Assembly (NCBI RefSeq): GCF_009849585.1
Contig: NZ_VCRN01000027.1
Coordinates: 1 to 64,000, forward strand
From: Bacillus sp. ZZV12-4809
GTDB taxonomy: Bacteria; Bacillota; Bacilli; Bacillales; Cytobacillaceae
Length of the DNA stretch: 64,000 nt
Direction of reading: 5' to 3'
The notes under the pieces: generated by a model
The model's input: the letters and a program-made list of their open reading frames with translations, nothing else
Database searches by the model: none
What the model was told of the DNA's origin: nothing
Shown: piece after piece, positions 26,528 to 44,623 of the stretch
How positions within the stretch are numbered: the stretch's first letter is position 1
Layout: each line of letters opens with the position of its first letter
Program-made: the position numbers and the translations under genes

Positions 26528-29500
26528 TTGCTAGATGTAAACAATTTCGAGTATATGAAAATAGGTCTTGCTTCACCGGATAAGATACGTTCTTGGTCAC
26601 ATGGTGAAGTTAAGAAGCCTGAAACGATCAACTATCGTACATTAAAACCAGAAAAAGACGGTTTATTTTGCGAACGCATTTTCGGACCGACAAAAGACTG
26701 GGAATGTCACTGTGGAAAGTATAAGCGTGTTCGATACAAAGGCGTAGTCTGTGATCGATGCGGCGTTGAAGTCACACGTGCGAAAGTCCGCCGTGAAAGA
26801 ATGGGCCATATTGAACTTGCAGCCCCTGTATCCCACATTTGGTATTTCAAAGGCATCCCAAGCCGTATGGGTCTTGTGCTGGACATGTCTCCGCGTGCAC
26901 TGGAAGAAGTTATTTACTTTGCTTCTTATGTTGTAACCGATCCTGGTGATACGGCTCTTGAAAAGAAGCAGCTGCTTTCTGAAAAGGAATACCGTGCATA
27001 CCGTGAAAAGTACGGAAACAAGTTCCAGGCATCCATGGGTGCTGAATCCATTAAAAAGCTTCTTTCTGACATAGACCTCAACAAAGAAGTAGATATCCTT
27101 AAAGAGGAACTGAAAACTGCCCAGGGTCAGCGACGCACTCGTGCAATCAAGCGCCTGGAAGTTCTTGAAGCATTCCGCGGTTCTGGAAATGAACCGTCCT
27201 GGATGATCCTAGACGTTCTTCCGGTAATTCCTCCGGAGCTTCGTCCGATGGTACAGCTCGATGGCGGACGTTTTGCCACTTCTGACCTGAATGATTTGTA
27301 CCGCCGTGTAATCAACCGCAACAACCGTTTAAAGCGTTTATTGGACCTTGGTGCCCCAAGCATTATCGTTCAGAACGAAAAGCGTATGCTTCAGGAAGCT
27401 GTAGATGCGCTAATTGATAACGGCCGCCGCGGAAGACCGGTAACTGGACCAGGAAACCGTCCATTAAAATCCCTGTCTCATATGCTAAAAGGGAAACAAG
27501 GACGTTTCCGTCAAAACTTGCTTGGTAAGCGTGTTGACTATTCCGGACGTTCGGTTATCGTCGTAGGACCAAACTTGAAAATGTACCAATGCGGACTTCC
27601 AAAAGAAATGGCATTGGAATTATTCAAGCCATTCGTTATGAAGGAATTGGTGGAAAAGGGCTTAGCCCACAACATCAAATCTGCAAAACGCAAAATTGAA
27701 AGAGTGCAGCCGGAAGTTTGGGATGTTCTTGAAAGTGTGATTAAAGAGCACCCTGTATTGCTTAACCGTGCTCCAACTCTTCACAGACTTGGTATTCAGG
27801 CATTCGAACCGACATTAGTGGAAGGACGCGCTATTCGTCTTCATCCGCTTGTATGTACTGCTTACAACGCAGACTTTGACGGTGACCAAATGGCAGTTCA
27901 CGTGCCGCTTTCAGCTGAAGCACAGGCAGAAGCCCGCTTGCTAATGCTTGCAGCACAGAACATCCTGAATCCAAAAGACGGTAAGCCAGTTGTTACTCCT
28001 TCACAGGATATGGTATTAGGTAACTACTACCTGACACTTGAAAGAGCTGGCGCTGTTGGGGAAGGTATGATTTTTAAAGATACAAGCGAAGCGCTGCTTG
28101 CTTATCAGAACGGTTATGTGCACTTGCATACAAGAGTAGCTGTCCATGCCGGGTCCTTAAATAATCAGACTTTCACTGAAGAACAAAATGAAAAGCTTTT
28201 ATTAACCACTGTTGGTAAGCTTATTTTTAACGAGATTTTACCTGAGACATTCCCTTATATTAACGAGCCTACAAAAGAAAACCTTGAGATTGAAACTCCT
28301 GCGAAATATTTTGTAGAGCCTGCTACTGATGTAGCTGCCGCTATCAAGGAAATGCCGCTGGTAGATCCGTTTAAGAAAAAAATCCTTGGAAACATCATTG
28401 CGGAAGTCTTTAAACGCTTCAAAATTACGGAAACGTCTAAAATGCTTGACCGCATGAAAAACCTTGGATTCAGGCACTCCACAAAAGCCGGTATCACAGT
28501 TGGTGTTGCTGATATCGTGGTATTAAAGGAGAAGCAGGAAATTATCCAGGAAGCACAGAGCAAGGTTGATAATGTGTTGAAACAGTTCAGACGCGGTCTT
28601 ATTACTGAAGACGAGCGTTATGACCGTGTTATTTCAATCTGGAGTGCAGCGAAAGATAATATCCAGGCAAAATTAATGAAGTCATTGGATAAATCCAACC
28701 CAATCTTCATGATGAGTGACTCTGGTGCCCGTGGTAACGCGTCCAACTTCACTCAGTTAGCCGGTATGCGCGGACTGATGGCCAACCCGGCTGGACGTAT
28801 CATTGAATTACCGATCAAATCAAGTTTCCGTGAAGGATTAACAGTACTCGAGTACTTCATTTCCACACACGGTGCGCGTAAAGGTCTTGCTGATACAGCC
28901 CTTAAAACAGCTGACTCAGGTTACCTTACTCGCCGTCTTGTTGATGTTGCGCAGGATGTCATTGTCCGTGACGACGATTGCGGAACTGACCGCGGCTTGC
29001 TTATCGCATCCCTTAAAGATGGCACTGAAGTCATTGAAGCGCTTGAAGAGCGTCTGGTTGGCCGTTATGCAAGAAGAAATATTAAGCATCCTGAGACAAA
29101 TGAAGTGATTGTGCCTGAAAATGGCTTAATCACTGAAGATATTGCAGTCGAAATTGTTTCAGCCGGCATTGAAAAAGTATGGATTCGTTCTGCATTTACT
29201 TGCAACACTCGCCATGGTGTATGTAAGAAGTGCTACGGCCGTAACTTGGCTACCGGCCAAGAGGTTGAAGTTGGTGAAGCAGTAGGTATTATCGCTGCCC
29301 AGTCCATCGGTGAACCAGGTACACAGTTAACGATGCGTACTTTCCATACCGGTGGGGTAGCAGGAGACGATATCACTCAAGGTTTACCGCGTATCCAGGA
29401 AATATTCGAAGCGCGTAATCCTAAAGGTCAGGCAGTTATTTCAGAGATCGATGGTGTTGTAGTCGGCATTAATGAAGGCCGCGACCGTCAGCAGGAGATT

Positions 29501-30127
29501 GTTGTTCAGGGTGAAGTCGAATCCAAGACCTACACAGCACCTTATACAGCCCGCTTAAAAGTAGCTGTTAACGACCAGGTAGTACGTGGACAGGAACTAA
29601 CTGAAGGTTCTATTGACCCTAAAGAGTTAATTAAAGTAAAAGATGTAACAGCTGTTCAAGAATACTTGCTGCGTGAAGTTCAGAAGGTATACCGCATGCA
29701 GGGTGTTGAAATCGGCGATAAGCACATCGAGGTAATGGTCCGTCAGATGCTTCGTAAAGTGCGTGTAATTGATGCGGCAGAAACAGATGTGCTTCCAGGT
29801 ACACTGCTTGATATCCATCAATTTACAGATGCCAACGAAAAAGCCCTCCTTGCAGGTAAAATGCCTGCAACAGGACGTCCAGTTCTGCTGGGAATCACAA
29901 AAGCATCTCTTGAAACAGATTCATTCTTATCAGCAGCATCCTTCCAGGAAACAACAAGAGTTCTTACCGATGCAGCGATTAAAGGCAAGCGCGATGAGCT
30001 TCTTGGCCTGAAAGAGAATGTAATTATTGGTAAGCTTGTCCCTGCTGGAACAGGAATGCAGCGATACAGAAGAGCAGAGCCTTATACAAACGAGGAAGCT
30101 GCTGAAGATACTGTTACTGTAGAATAA
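26528..30127 (+). CDS. rpoC: RNA polymerase beta-prime subunit
   Basis: The other catalytic subunit, 1199 residues, the same length as in B. subtilis. The zinc ribbon is C60/C62/C75/C78, the catalytic Mg motif [12 protein letters not shown] lies at about 447-458, and the trigger loop and bridge helix regions ([25 protein letters not shown] type) are intact, as is the second zinc site (C-terminal third, [13 protein letters not shown]). The TTG start follows GGGAGGTAGGCCC and matches the family start [11 protein letters not shown] 12-bp hairpin terminator comes after the stop. Confidence 0.98.
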   Translation: MLDVNNFEYMKIGLASPDKIRSWSHGEVKKPETINYRTLKPEKDGLFCERIFGPTKDWECHCGKYKRVRYKGVVCDRCGVEVTRAKVRRERMGHIELAAPVSHIWYFKGIPSRMGLVLDMSPRALEEVIYFASYVVTDPGDTALEKKQLLSEKEYRAYREKYGNKFQASMGAESIKKLLSDIDLNKEVDILKEELKTAQGQRRTRAIKRLEVLEAFRGSGNEPSWMILDVLPVIPPELRPMVQLDGGRFATSDLNDLYRRVINRNNRLKRLLDLGAPSIIVQNEKRMLQEAVDALIDNGRRGRPVTGPGNRPLKSLSHMLKGKQGRFRQNLLGKRVDYSGRSVIVVGPNLKMYQCGLPKEMALELFKPFVMKELVEKGLAHNIKSAKRKIERVQPEVWDVLESVIKEHPVLLNRAPTLHRLGIQAFEPTLVEGRAIRLHPLVCTAYNADFDGDQMAVHVPLSAEAQAEARLLMLAAQNILNPKDGKPVVTPSQDMVLGNYYLTLERAGAVGEGMIFKDTSEALLAYQNGYVHLHTRVAVHAGSLNNQTFTEEQNEKLLLTTVGKLIFNEILPETFPYINEPTKENLEIETPAKYFVEPATDVAAAIKEMPLVDPFKKKILGNIIAEVFKRFKITETSKMLDRMKNLGFRHSTKAGITVGVADIVVLKEKQEIIQEAQSKVDNVLKQFRRGLITEDERYDRVISIWSAAKDNIQAKLMKSLDKSNPIFMMSDSGARGNASNFTQLAGMRGLMANPAGRIIELPIKSSFREGLTVLEYFISTHGARKGLADTALKTADSGYLTRRLVDVAQDVIVRDDDCGTDRGLLIASLKDGTEVIEALEERLVGRYARRNIKHPETNEVIVPENGLITEDIAVEIVSAGIEKVWIRSAFTCNTRHGVCKKCYGRNLATGQEVEVGEAVGIIAAQSIGEPGTQLTMRTFHTGGVAGDDITQGLPRIQEIFEARNPKGQAVISEIDGVVVGINEGRDRQQEIVVQGEVESKTYTAPYTARLKVAVNDQVVRGQELTEGSIDPKELIKVKDVTAVQEYLLREVQKVYRMQGVEIGDKHIEVMVRQMLRKVRVIDAAETDVLPGTLLDIHQFTDANEKALLAGKMPATGRPVLLGITKASLETDSFLSAASFQETTRVLTDAAIKGKRDELLGLKENVIIGKLVPAGTGMQRYRRAEPYTNEEAAEDTVTVE

Positions 30128-30136
30128 TGTAATCAT

Positions 30137-30174
30137 TGCGGTGCTTGCTTATTTAACAGCAAGTACCGCATTTT
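30137..30174 (+). terminator. rpoBC terminator
   Basis: TGCGGTGCTTGC (30137-30148) pairs with GCAAGTACCGCA (30159-30170, one G-U) around ten bases, followed by TTTTAT. The T run is short. Confidence 0.8.
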
Positions 30175-30209
30175 ATAGTGAATAAAAGAAATAAAAATCG
30201 TTTTGCTTG

Positions 30210-30238
30210 TTGACATTGAAATATGAAGGTGTTACTAT
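30210..30238 (+). promoter_or_regulatory. Promoter of the ybxF-rpsL-rpsG-fusA operon
   Basis: TTGACA (30210-30215), 17 bases, TACTAT (30233-30238), 46 bases before the first ATG. Confidence 0.85.
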
Positions 30239-30283
30239 AGCAAAGGTGCTCCTATTCACCGGATACTTTGGAGGATGTCGTAA

Positions 30284-30532
30284 ATGTCTTATGATAAAGT
30301 ATTGCAGGCAAGAAGTATTATTGTAGGAACAAAGCAAACAGTCAAAGCTCTCAAACTGGGAACCATTGATGAAATCGTAGTCGCCAGTGATGCTGATCCT
30401 AGGATTACAGCTAAAGTGGTTAGTACAGCGAATGAATTGAACGTTCCGATTGTGTATGTCGATTCGATGAAAAAACTCGGAAAAGCATGCGGAATCGAGG
30501 TTGGGGCAGCAGCTGTTGCCATATCTATTTAA
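30284..30532 (+). CDS. ybxF: L7Ae-family kink-turn RNA-binding protein (YbxF)
   Basis: The 82-residue product is a complete L7Ae/L30e fold: [25 protein letters not shown] at the N-terminus and the later [17 protein letters not shown], the loop that grips the kink-turn. B. subtilis YbxF binds k-turns and associates with ribosomes during growth; its cellular role is not settled. TTGGAGGATGTCGTAA precedes the ATG. It leads the str operon, 103 bases before rpsL. Confidence 0.94.
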   Translation: MSYDKVLQARSIIVGTKQTVKALKLGTIDEIVVASDADPRITAKVVSTANELNVPIVYVDSMKKLGKACGIEVGAAAVAISI

Positions 30533-30635
30533 AAACTGTTTTTGTAGATTGGTATCTGCAAGAACTTTGTTTTTGCATCAAAATGAACCACCTGGATGTG
30601 TGGGCTTAAACAAATTCGAAGGGAGGAAAAATCAA

Positions 30636-31058
30636 ATGCCTACTATTAATCAATTAGTGCGCAAGCCTCGTCAAACTAAGTCTGAGAAGTCAAACTCACC
30701 TGCTCTTAACAAAGGCTACAACAGCTTCAAAAAAGCTCAAACAAATGTAGCTTCACCTCAAAAGCGTGGTGTATGTACTCGTGTTGGTACAATGACTCCA
30801 AAGAAGCCGAACTCTGCATTACGTAAATATGCTCGTGTTCGTTTAACAAATGGCATCGAGGTTAATGCTTACATCCCTGGTATCGGGCACAACCTTCAAG
30901 AGCACAGTGTTGTTCTTATCCGTGGAGGACGTGTAAAAGACTTACCGGGTGTGCGTTACCACATCGTGCGCGGCGCTTTAGATACTGCTGGTGTTAACAA
31001 CCGTATGCAGGGCCGTTCTAAATACGGTGCTAAGCGTCCGAAAGCAGCTAAAAAGTAA
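30636..31058 (+). CDS. rpsL: Ribosomal protein S12
   Basis: S12 lies at the decoding centre and sets translational accuracy. The 140-residue product contains [11 protein letters not shown] and [12 protein letters not shown], the two segments where streptomycin-resistance changes arise; both read as the sensitive form (the Lys of TPKKPNS and the Lys-Asp-Leu-Pro are intact). An ORF is open from 30501, but GAAGGGAGGAAAAATC and the family start MPTINQLVR place the ATG at 30636. A lysine-rich tail ends the protein. Confidence 0.97.
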   Translation: MPTINQLVRKPRQTKSEKSNSPALNKGYNSFKKAQTNVASPQKRGVCTRVGTMTPKKPNSALRKYARVRLTNGIEVNAYIPGIGHNLQEHSVVLIRGGRVKDLPGVRYHIVRGALDTAGVNNRMQGRSKYGAKRPKAAKK

Positions 31059-31085
31059 TTCTACTAAATAAACAACCATCTTTGA

Positions 31086-31571
<486 letters not shown>

Positions 31572-31622
31572 GATATACCGCTTAACTAAAATAACACTCA
31601 TACTAGGAAGGAGAAAGACCCA

Positions 31623-33701
<2,079 letters not shown>

Positions 33702-33730
33702 TTGATTTTACCTTTTCAATAAAGTATAAC
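33702..33730 (+). promoter_or_regulatory. Putative tuf promoter
   Basis: TTGATT (33702-33707), 17 bases, TATAAC (33725-33730), directly after fusA. A leader hairpin, GCTGTGG (33751-33757) with CCACAGC (33772-33778), lies between it and tuf. Confidence 0.62.
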
Positions 33731-33750
33731 TACTATTGTAGGCTAAAAGC

Positions 33751-33778
33751 GCTGTGGGAAGGGAAACCTCTCCACAGC
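33751..33778 (+). promoter_or_regulatory. Stem-loop in the tuf leader
   Basis: GCTGTGG and CCACAGC pair perfectly over 7 bp, with an inner AGG/CCT pair around a GAAA loop. No T tract follows, so it is not a terminator; it may stabilise or process the tuf message. Confidence 0.6.
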
Positions 33779-33820
33779 ATAAAATACTTAACTTTTATAA
33801 TCTGAAGGAGGATTTTTTAA

Positions 33821-35008
<1,188 letters not shown>

Positions 35009-35019
35009 TTTCAACTAAT

Positions 35020-35053
35020 CAAAACAGATGGGTGACAACCCATCTGTTTTTTT
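35020..35053 (+). terminator. tuf terminator
   Basis: AAAACAGATGGGT (35021-35033) pairs perfectly with ACCCATCTGTTTT (35038-35050) around GACA, then a T run. Confidence 0.95.
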
Positions 35054-35230
35054 ATATGCAGCTTTACTTTCAGTTATAACAAGATGGGCTGATTTATATT
35101 AAGGTGTAATATAAAATGCATCAGAATTTCCTCGGCGTTTAAAACCGCTTTTCTTCTATATAATATATTGATTATAATTCTTTCTATTCAACTCACCACA
35201 ATGCAAATAGTTAGACTTCTTTCGATACTA

Positions 35231-35259
35231 TTGAAAACTCCATGAACAGCAGTTATAAT
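35231..35259 (+). promoter_or_regulatory. S10 operon distal promoter
   Basis: TTGAAA (35231-35236), 17 bases, TATAAT (35254-35259). It lies 70 bases upstream of a second promoter of equal quality. Confidence 0.72.
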
Positions 35260-35299
35260 AGTAAAAGTGTGCGGAACAAAAAGAAATAACATATATATG

Positions 35300-35328
35300 T
35301 TGCATTTCATTTATTGTTTCTGTATAAT
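35300..35328 (+). promoter_or_regulatory. S10 operon proximal promoter
   Basis: TTGCAT (35300-35305), 17 bases, TATAAT (35323-35328). The start point near 35335 gives a leader of about 125 bases to rpsJ. Confidence 0.8.
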
Positions 35329-35369
35329 AGACAATGTTGGTCTTTGACTGCGATGATGTGAAAGGTTGC

Positions 35370-35404
35370 TGACACACCCGGCCGCTTTGCCATGGCGAGT
35401 GTGT
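35370..35404 (+). promoter_or_regulatory. Hairpin in the rpsJ leader
   Basis: ACACAC (35372-35377) pairs with GTGTGT (35399-35404), continued after one mismatch by CG/CG, enclosing a pyrimidine-rich loop. It may regulate the S10 operon, but no T tract follows and I cannot assign it to a known leader family. The rest of 35054-35230 is AT-rich with no feature I can support. Confidence 0.5.
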
Positions 35405-35435
35405 GGGAAATTTTCACGGAGAATGTCTATATTAA

Positions 35436-35768
<333 letters not shown>

Positions 35769-35808
35769 TCAATAAATAAACATAAGAAACTTAGGAGGTG
35801 TGACTGAA

Positions 35809-36435
35809 ATGACCAAAGGAATCTTAGGAAGAAAGATTGGTATGACTCAAGTATTTGCTGAAAACGGTGATCTTATCCCGGTAACAGTAGTTGAGGCAGC
35901 TGCTAACGTTGTTCTTCAAAAGAAATCAGTTGAGACTGATGGATATGAAGCAATCCAGATCGGATTCGAAGATAAGCGCGAAAAGTTGTCCAACAAACCT
36001 GAAAAAGGACATGTTGCTAAAGCAAACACTGCTCCTAAGCGCTTCGTACGCGAATTCCGCGGAGCTGATTTAGGACAATATGAAGTTGGTCAAGAAGTCA
36101 AAGTTGATATTTTCGCAGAAGGCGATACTGTTGATGTAACAGGAATTTCAAAAGGAAAAGGTTTCCAAGGTGCCATCAAGCGCCACGGACAATCTCGCGG
36201 GCCTATGGCTCACGGTTCTCGTTACCATCGTCGCCCTGGTTCAATGGGTCCTGTAGCTCCAAACCGTGTATTCAAAGGTAAATTATTACCTGGACGTATG
36301 GGCGGAGAGCAAGTGACTGTACAAAACCTTGAAATCGTAAAAGTTGATGTTGAACGCAACCTTCTTCTGATCAAAGGTAATGTACCTGGTGCAAGAAAAG
36401 CATTAGTAAAAATCAAAAGTGCGGTAAAAGCATAA
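35809..36435 (+). CDS. rplC: Ribosomal protein L3
   Basis: L3 starts 50S assembly and reaches the peptidyl-transferase centre. The 208-residue product has the family start [16 protein letters not shown] and the loop signature [30 protein letters not shown] region (about 126-155). An upstream GTG at 35800 is in frame but lies in the TTAGGAGGTGTG site; the ATG at 35809 is spaced correctly. Linezolid/tiamulin-associated loop residues look ordinary. Confidence 0.97.
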   Translation: MTKGILGRKIGMTQVFAENGDLIPVTVVEAAANVVLQKKSVETDGYEAIQIGFEDKREKLSNKPEKGHVAKANTAPKRFVREFRGADLGQYEVGQEVKVDIFAEGDTVDVTGISKGKGFQGAIKRHGQSRGPMAHGSRYHRRPGSMGPVAPNRVFKGKLLPGRMGGEQVTVQNLEIVKVDVERNLLLIKGNVPGARKALVKIKSAVKA

Positions 36436-36463
36436 TAATTAAACCGGAAAGGAGGAAAACAGA

Positions 36464-37087
36464 ATGCCGAAAGTAGCATTGTTTAACCAAAGCGGATCTA
36501 AAGTTGGTGATATCGAACTTAATGATGCGATCTTTGGTATCGAGCCCAACCAGCACGTACTATTCGAAGCAGTTGTAATGCAAAGAGCTTCATTACGTCA
36601 AGGGACTCATAAAACTAAAATTCGTTCTGAAGTAGCGGGCGGAGGACGTAAACCATGGCGCCAAAAAGGCACAGGCCGTGCACGTCAAGGTTCTATCCGT
36701 TCACCACAATGGCGCGGAGGCGGTACTGTATTTGGTCCTGTACCACGCAGCTACAGCTACAAACTACCTAAAAAGGTTCGCCGTCTGGCAATCAAATCTG
36801 CGTTATCTTCTAAAGTGTTAGAAGAAAACATCCTAGTATTAGAAGGCCTTGCTTTCGAAGCGCCTAAAACAAAAGACTTTAAAGGTGTATTAACTGGTCT
36901 TTCTGTTGATTCTAAAGCACTTATCGTAACTGCTGACCTAGATGAGAACGTAGCATTATCTGCTCGTAACATTCCTGGTGTAACAGTTGTATCTGCTTCT
37001 GGAATCACTGTTTTAGATGTTTTAAACCATGATAAGCTTATCATGACGAAAGCAGCGGTTGAAAAAGTAGAGGAGGTGCTTGCATAA
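36464..37087 (+). CDS. rplD: Ribosomal protein L4
   Basis: L4 lines the peptide exit tunnel. The 207-residue product has the extended loop [30 protein letters not shown] (about 46-75), whose tip [11 protein letters not shown] is the macrolide-sensitive tunnel constriction and is wild-type. In E. coli L4 represses the S10 operon; that control is not established in Bacillus. Its stop overlaps the rplW start by one base. Confidence 0.97.
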   Translation: MPKVALFNQSGSKVGDIELNDAIFGIEPNQHVLFEAVVMQRASLRQGTHKTKIRSEVAGGGRKPWRQKGTGRARQGSIRSPQWRGGGTVFGPVPRSYSYKLPKKVRRLAIKSALSSKVLEENILVLEGLAFEAPKTKDFKGVLTGLSVDSKALIVTADLDENVALSARNIPGVTVVSASGITVLDVLNHDKLIMTKAAVEKVEEVLA

Positions 37088-37371
37088 TGGATGCACGTGA
37101 AATCATTAAGCGCCCCGTAATCACTGAACGTTCTACTGATATTATGGCTGATAAAAAATATACGTTCGAAGTTGACGTACGAGCTAACAAAACTCAAGTT
37201 AAAGACGCTGTTGAAGAAATCTTTGGCGTTAAAGTTGAGAAAGTTAACATCATGAACTACAAAGGCAAGTTCAAGCGTATGGGCAAATTCGGCGGTTACA
37301 CTAACAAACGCCGTAAAGCGATCGTAAAATTGACAGCTGAAAGCCAAGAAATCGAGCTTTTTGAAGCTTAA
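37087..37371 (+). CDS. rplW: Ribosomal protein L23
   Basis: L23 rims the tunnel exit and docks trigger factor and SRP. The 94-residue product begins [17 protein letters not shown] and contains the [23 protein letters not shown] core and the arginine-rich loop [17 protein letters not shown]. Its ATG shares one base with the rplD stop, with GAGGAGGTGCTTGCATA upstream, so translation is coupled. Confidence 0.97.
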   Translation: MDAREIIKRPVITERSTDIMADKKYTFEVDVRANKTQVKDAVEEIFGVKVEKVNIMNYKGKFKRMGKFGGYTNKRRKAIVKLTAESQEIELFEA

Positions 37372-37380
37372 TAACTATAA

Positions 37381-38571
<1,191 letters not shown>

Positions 38572-38574
38572 TGA

Positions 38575-40217
<1,643 letters not shown>

Positions 40218-40223
40218 TATTGA

Positions 40224-40912
<689 letters not shown>

Positions 40913-40949
40913 ATATCAAATTAAATTGCCTTTAAGGAGGTGCGCACAG

Positions 40950-41261
40950 ATGCATGTGAAAAAAGGTGACAAAGTAATGGTCATCTCTGGTAAGGATAAA
41001 GGCAAAACGGGCGTTATTCTTGCAGCGTTCCCTAAACAAAGCCGAGTGCTTGTTGAAGGAGTTAACATTGTAAAGAAACACTCTAAGCCTTCTCAGATGA
41101 ACCCGCAAGGCGGAATCATCAGCCAAGAGGCACCTGTTCATGTATCAAACGTTATGCCTGTTGATCCTAAATCTGGTGAACCAACTCGTGTAGGCTATAA
41201 AACGGTTGATGGCAAAAAAGTACGTGTTGCAACAAAATCCGGTGAAGTTCTAGATAAATAG
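40950..41261 (+). CDS. rplX: Ribosomal protein L24
   Basis: L24 is an early assembly protein with a KOW domain, near the tunnel exit. The 103-residue product has [24 protein letters not shown], the KOW signature, then [20 protein letters not shown]. An upstream start at 40926 would read into the spacer; AAGGAGGTGCGCACAG supports 40950. Confidence 0.97.
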   Translation: MHVKKGDKVMVISGKDKGKTGVILAAFPKQSRVLVEGVNIVKKHSKPSQMNPQGGIISQEAPVHVSNVMPVDPKSGEPTRVGYKTVDGKKVRVATKSGEVLDK

Positions 41262-41287
41262 TTTAAAGAAGAAGGGAGGTACAATGA

Positions 41288-41827
41288 ATGAACCGCCTAA
41301 AAGAAAAGCATTCAAAAGAAATTACTCCTGCTCTAATGAGCAAGTTTAGCTATAAATCAGTTATGCAAGTACCTAAGCTTGAAAAAATCGTTATCAACAT
41401 GGGTGTTGGTGACGCTGTTCAAAACGCAAAAGCACTAGATAAAGCTGTTGAGGAATTAACTTTGATCACTGGTCAAAAGCCGGTTATCACTCGTGCTAAG
41501 AAATCAATCGCTGGCTTCCGTCTTCGTGAAGGTATGCCAATCGGTGCGAAAGTTACTCTTCGTGGAGAGCGCATGTATGAGTTCTTTGATAAGTTAGTAT
41601 CTGTATCTCTTCCACGTGTACGTGACTTCCGCGGTATCTCTAAGAAGTCATTTGACGGCCGTGGTAACTATACTCTAGGTGTCAAAGAACAGTTGATCTT
41701 CCCTGAGATTGATTACGATAAAGTAAGCAAAGTTCGTGGTATGGATATCGTTATCGTAACTACAGCTAACACTGATGAAGAAGCTCGTGAACTTTTAACT
41801 CAATTTGGAATGCCATTCCAAAAGTAA
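41288..41827 (+). CDS. rplE: Ribosomal protein L5
   Basis: L5 with L18 carries 5S rRNA into the central protuberance. The 179-residue product has the [23 protein letters not shown] segment and [25 protein letters not shown], both family signatures. GAAGAAGGGAGGTACAATGA precedes the ATG. It is followed 25 bases later by the zinc form of S14. Confidence 0.97.
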   Translation: MNRLKEKHSKEITPALMSKFSYKSVMQVPKLEKIVINMGVGDAVQNAKALDKAVEELTLITGQKPVITRAKKSIAGFRLREGMPIGAKVTLRGERMYEFFDKLVSVSLPRVRDFRGISKKSFDGRGNYTLGVKEQLIFPEIDYDKVSKVRGMDIVIVTTANTDEEARELLTQFGMPFQK

Positions 41828-41834
41828 TCGCTAA

Positions 41835-42038
<204 letters not shown>

Positions 42039-42067
42039 AACCCAAGCATGGGAAGGAGGTAAAAACA

Positions 42068-42466
42068 ATGGTCATGACAGATCCAATTGCAGACTTGCTT
42101 ACTCGCATCCGTAATGCGAACATGGTTCGTCACGAAAAATTAGAAGTTCCTGCTTCTAACATCAAGAAAGAAATTGCTGAGATCTTAAAGCGTGAAGGTT
42201 TTGTACGTGATGTTGAGCTTATCGAGGATAACAAGCAAGGCATCATCCGCATTTTCCTAAAATACGGTGCAAACAACGAACGCGTTATCACTGGTCTAAA
42301 GCGTATCAGTAAGCCTGGTCTTCGTGTATACGCAAAGGCTGATGAAGTACCTCGTGTACTTAACGGTCTTGGAATCGCACTAGTTTCTACTTCTCAAGGC
42401 GTTATCACTGATAAAGAAGCCCGCGCTAAACAAGTCGGCGGAGAAGTATTAGCATACGTTTGGTAA
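42068..42466 (+). CDS. rpsH: Ribosomal protein S8
   Basis: S8 is a primary 16S rRNA binder; in E. coli it represses the spc operon. The 132-residue product starts [30 protein letters not shown] and ends with the [26 protein letters not shown] signature. GGAAGGAGGTAAAAACA precedes the first ATG; the in-frame ATG two codons later is the alternative start. Confidence 0.97.
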   Translation: MVMTDPIADLLTRIRNANMVRHEKLEVPASNIKKEIAEILKREGFVRDVELIEDNKQGIIRIFLKYGANNERVITGLKRISKPGLRVYAKADEVPRVLNGLGIALVSTSQGVITDKEARAKQVGGEVLAYVW

Positions 42467-42497
42467 TAGAGTTTTTCATGAATGGAGGTGCAATTAA

Positions 42498-43034
42498 ATG
42501 TCTCGTATAGGTAAAAAACCAATTGAAATTCCAACTGGTGTTACTGTTACTAACGACAATAACACTGTTACTGTGAAGGGTCCTAAAGGTGAACTTTCCC
42601 GTTCATTCAACCAGGATATCGAAATCAAGGTGGAAGACAACGTAATCAACGTTTCCCGTCCATCTGATGCGAAAGAACACCGCGCATTGCACGGAACTAC
42701 TCGCGCACTTCTAGCTAACATGGTTGAAGGTGTGTCAAAAGGATTTGAAAGAGGTCTAGAGCTTATCGGTGTCGGTTACCGTGCTCAAAAACAAGGCAAA
42801 AAGCTTGTTTTAAACGTTGGTTACTCTCATCCTGTTGAAATCGAACCTGAAGAAGGTATTGAAGTTGAAGTTCCTTCTAACACAAAGATCATTGTTAAAG
42901 GTACTAACAAAGAGCGCGTTGGCGCATTGGCTGCCAACATCCGTGATGTTCGTCCTCCAGAGCCTTACAAAGGTAAAGGTATCCGCTATGAAGGCGAATA
43001 TGTTCGTCGTAAAGAAGGTAAAACTGGTAAGTAA
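42498..43034 (+). CDS. rplF: Ribosomal protein L6
   Basis: L6 lies near the sarcin-ricin loop and the factor-binding site. The 178-residue product has two similar domains: [15 protein letters not shown] at the start and the [25 protein letters not shown] signature at the end. AATGGAGGTGCAATTAA precedes the ATG. Length equals other Firmicutes. Confidence 0.97.
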   Translation: MSRIGKKPIEIPTGVTVTNDNNTVTVKGPKGELSRSFNQDIEIKVEDNVINVSRPSDAKEHRALHGTTRALLANMVEGVSKGFERGLELIGVGYRAQKQGKKLVLNVGYSHPVEIEPEEGIEVEVPSNTKIIVKGTNKERVGALAANIRDVRPPEPYKGKGIRYEGEYVRRKEGKTGK

Positions 43035-43066
43035 TGCCGCTTAGGTAAACGAAAGGAGTGACCGAA

Positions 43067-43429
43067 ATGATTACGAAGGCTGATAAAAATGCGGTTCGTA
43101 AGAAAAGACATGCTCGTGTGCGTGCGAAACTTTCTGGAACTGCGGCTCGTCCTCGTTTAAATGTGTATCGTTCAAACAAGCACATTTATGCTCAACTTAT
43201 TGATGATGTAAACGGAGTTACTGTAGCAAGTGCTTCTACACAAGATAAAGAAGTGAACCTTGATGCAACAAGCAACGTTGATGCAGCAGTTAAGGTCGGA
43301 GAATTAGTTGCAAAGCGCGCAATCGAAAAAGGCGTAAAAGCTGTCGTTTTCGATCGTGGTGGCTATCTATATCATGGACGTGTTCAGGCATTAGCTGATG
43401 CAGCACGTGAAAATGGTTTAGAATTTTAA
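43067..43429 (+). CDS. rplR: Ribosomal protein L18
   Basis: L18 binds 5S rRNA with L5. The 120-residue product starts [25 protein letters not shown], the arginine-rich 5S-contact tail, then [20 protein letters not shown] and [28 protein letters not shown]. The frame begins at 43058 but GAAAGGAGTGACCGAA and family comparison support 43067. Confidence 0.97.
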   Translation: MITKADKNAVRKKRHARVRAKLSGTAARPRLNVYRSNKHIYAQLIDDVNGVTVASASTQDKEVNLDATSNVDAAVKVGELVAKRAIEKGVKAVVFDRGGYLYHGRVQALADAARENGLEF

Positions 43430-43432
43430 TAG

Positions 43433-43954
<522 letters not shown>

Positions 43955-43967
43955 GGAGGGATATCAA

Positions 43968-44150
43968 ATGGCGAATAAACTAGAAGTAACCCTCACTCGC
44001 AGCGTGATTGGTCGCCCGCAAGACCAGCGCGAAACAGTTAAGGCTCTTGGCTTACGCAAAATGCACCAAACAGTTGAGCATCAAGATAATCCTGCTATCC
44101 GCGGAATGATCAACAAAGTTGCTCACCTTGTTGTGGTAAAAGAAAAATAA
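43968..44150 (+). CDS. rpmD: Ribosomal protein L30
   Basis: L30 is a small 50S protein. The 60-residue product has [29 protein letters not shown] and the signature [37 protein letters not shown] precedes the ATG, 13 bases after rpsE. It is absent from some bacteria but is standard in bacilli at this place. Confidence 0.96.
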   Translation: MANKLEVTLTRSVIGRPQDQRETVKALGLRKMHQTVEHQDNPAIRGMINKVAHLVVVKEK

Positions 44151-44182
44151 ATCTATTCTTCTACAAATAAGGAGGTGCCAAC

Positions 44183-44623
44183 ATGAAACTTCATGAATTA
44201 AAGCCTGCAGAAGGTTCTCGTGGGGAACGCAAACGCAAAGGCCGTGGTATCGGTTCCGGTAATGGTAAAACTGCTGGTAAGGGTCATAAAGGTCAAAACG
44301 CTCGTTCTGGCGGCGGTGTCCGTCCTGGATTCGAGGGTGGTCAAACACCTTTATTCCAACGCTTGCCTAAACGCGGTTTCACTAACATCAACCGTAAAGA
44401 GTACGCGATTGTGAACCTTGATGCTTTAAACCGTTTCGAAGATGGAGCTGAAGTAACTCCTGAGCTTCTTATCGAAACTGGTGTAGTAAGCAACGAAAAA
44501 GCAGGAATCAAGATTCTTGCAAAAGGCAAAGTTGAGAAAAAGCTTACAGTAAAAGCTCATAAATTCTCCTCTGCTGCAAAGGAAGCTATTGAAGCTGCCG
44601 GCGGTCAAACTGAGGTGATTTAA
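44183..44623 (+). CDS. rplO: Ribosomal protein L15
   Basis: L15 is a late-assembly 50S protein with a long basic extension. The 146-residue product starts [38 protein letters not shown], glycine- and lysine-rich as in the family, and has [18 protein letters not shown] and [19 protein letters not shown]. The last base of its stop is the first of the secY ATG, so the two are coupled. Confidence 0.97.
   Translation: MKLHELKPAEGSRGERKRKGRGIGSGNGKTAGKGHKGQNARSGGGVRPGFEGGQTPLFQRLPKRGFTNINRKEYAIVNLDALNRFEDGAEVTPELLIETGVVSNEKAGIKILAKGKVEKKLTVKAHKFSSAAKEAIEAAGGQTEVI

Noticed and set aside
33791..33801. TATAAT just before tuf as a promoter
   Set aside because: The transcription start would fall inside the tuf ribosome site; the pair at 33702-33730 is better placed.
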